Positions 31,804-31,804 of a DNA stretch of 31,804 nucleotides are shown piece by piece. Source of the DNA: a bacterium (lineage in GTDB: Bacteria > JAMCPX01); the NCBI GenBank assembly GCA_021787655.1, contig JAJYLM010000005.1, positions 1 through 31,804 on the forward strand, read 5' to 3'. The notes under the pieces were generated by a model. The model was given only the letters and a program-made list of their open reading frames with translations, was not told where the DNA came from and searched no databases. The position numbers and the translations under genes were made by a program. Numbering within the stretch: the first letter of the stretch is position 1; the number at the start of each line of letters is the position of its first letter.

Positions 31804-31804
31804 A

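Overview
The window is a compact, gene-dense bacterial chromosome segment (about 27 protein genes and two tRNA genes in 31.8 kb, moderately GC-rich). It comes from a Gram-negative bacterium: an OmpA-type outer-membrane protein, a TonB/TolA-like envelope protein, a lipoprotein and a LytM-type peptidase are all present. The short-type adenosylhomocysteinase, the stand-alone methylmalonyl-CoA mutase large subunit, the plant/archaeal-like P3A proton pump and the general style would fit a Nitrospirota or Desulfobacterota (deltaproteobacterial-type) anaerobe, but I cannot fix the taxon from sequence alone. I see no transposase, integrase, phage gene, CRISPR array or attachment site, so this looks like core chromosome rather than an island.

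Layout. 1-3.2 kb: groEL with its own promoter and an intrinsic terminator but no adjacent groES, preceded by a TonB/TolA-like gene. 3.2-6.2 kb: a PaaG-like crotonase (+), an orphan family-5 oligopeptide-type binding lipoprotein (-) and a small phasin-like helical protein (+). The last two share a divergent promoter region with a dyad between them. 6.2-14.9 kb: a run of minus-strand genes reading, in transcription order, CorC/HlyC-type CBS membrane protein, FAD oxidoreductase, calcineurin-like phosphoesterase, phosphoenolpyruvate carboxylase (ppc), M23 peptidase and patatin lipase. The oxidoreductase-phosphoesterase-ppc junctions are 6 bp apart or overlapping. 15.1-17.7 kb: a P3A H+-ATPase (+), then tRNA-Gln(CTG) (-) with a near-consensus promoter. 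17.9-22.9 kb (-): ligA, an SRPBCC protein, a biotin carrier protein and methylmalonyl-CoA mutase large subunit; the last two overlap as ATGA. 23.0-26.3 kb (+): tRNA-Leu(TAA), a UPF0173-type metallo-beta-lactamase-fold hydrolase, an aldehyde dehydrogenase and an unknown 296-aa protein. 26.3-31.8 kb (-): metK (cut by the window end), ahcY and a TrmN6-like methyltransferase form a SAM-cycle operon. They are followed by an OmpA/carboxypeptidase-regulatory fusion protein with its own promoter and a small unknown gene that overlaps the 296-aa gene tail to tail.

How the genes fit together: metK-ahcY-methyltransferase make SAM, use it and clear the S-adenosylhomocysteine. PEP carboxylase supplies oxaloacetate, and the mutase/biotin-carrier pair points to succinyl-CoA/methylmalonyl-CoA/propionyl-CoA interconversion. 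The crotonase and aldehyde dehydrogenase suggest acyl-CoA or aldehyde metabolism. Several products act at the envelope.

The hunt did not reveal an obvious new defence or mobile system. The most interesting signals are: (1) three separate minus-strand genes for envelope proteins whose sigma70-like -10 box lies only 7-8 nt before the ATG and which lack a Shine-Dalgarno, i.e. candidate leaderless mRNAs; (2) a hairpin placed 15 nt before the start of the unknown 296-aa gene, leaving no room for a separate promoter; (3) a tRNA-Leu gene that runs straight into a ribosome binding site and a protein gene; (4) a biotin carrier translationally coupled to a B12-dependent mutase; and (5) an M23 peptidase in which one catalytic His is a Ser. 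Promoter and hairpin calls were made by eye and have not been tested statistically.
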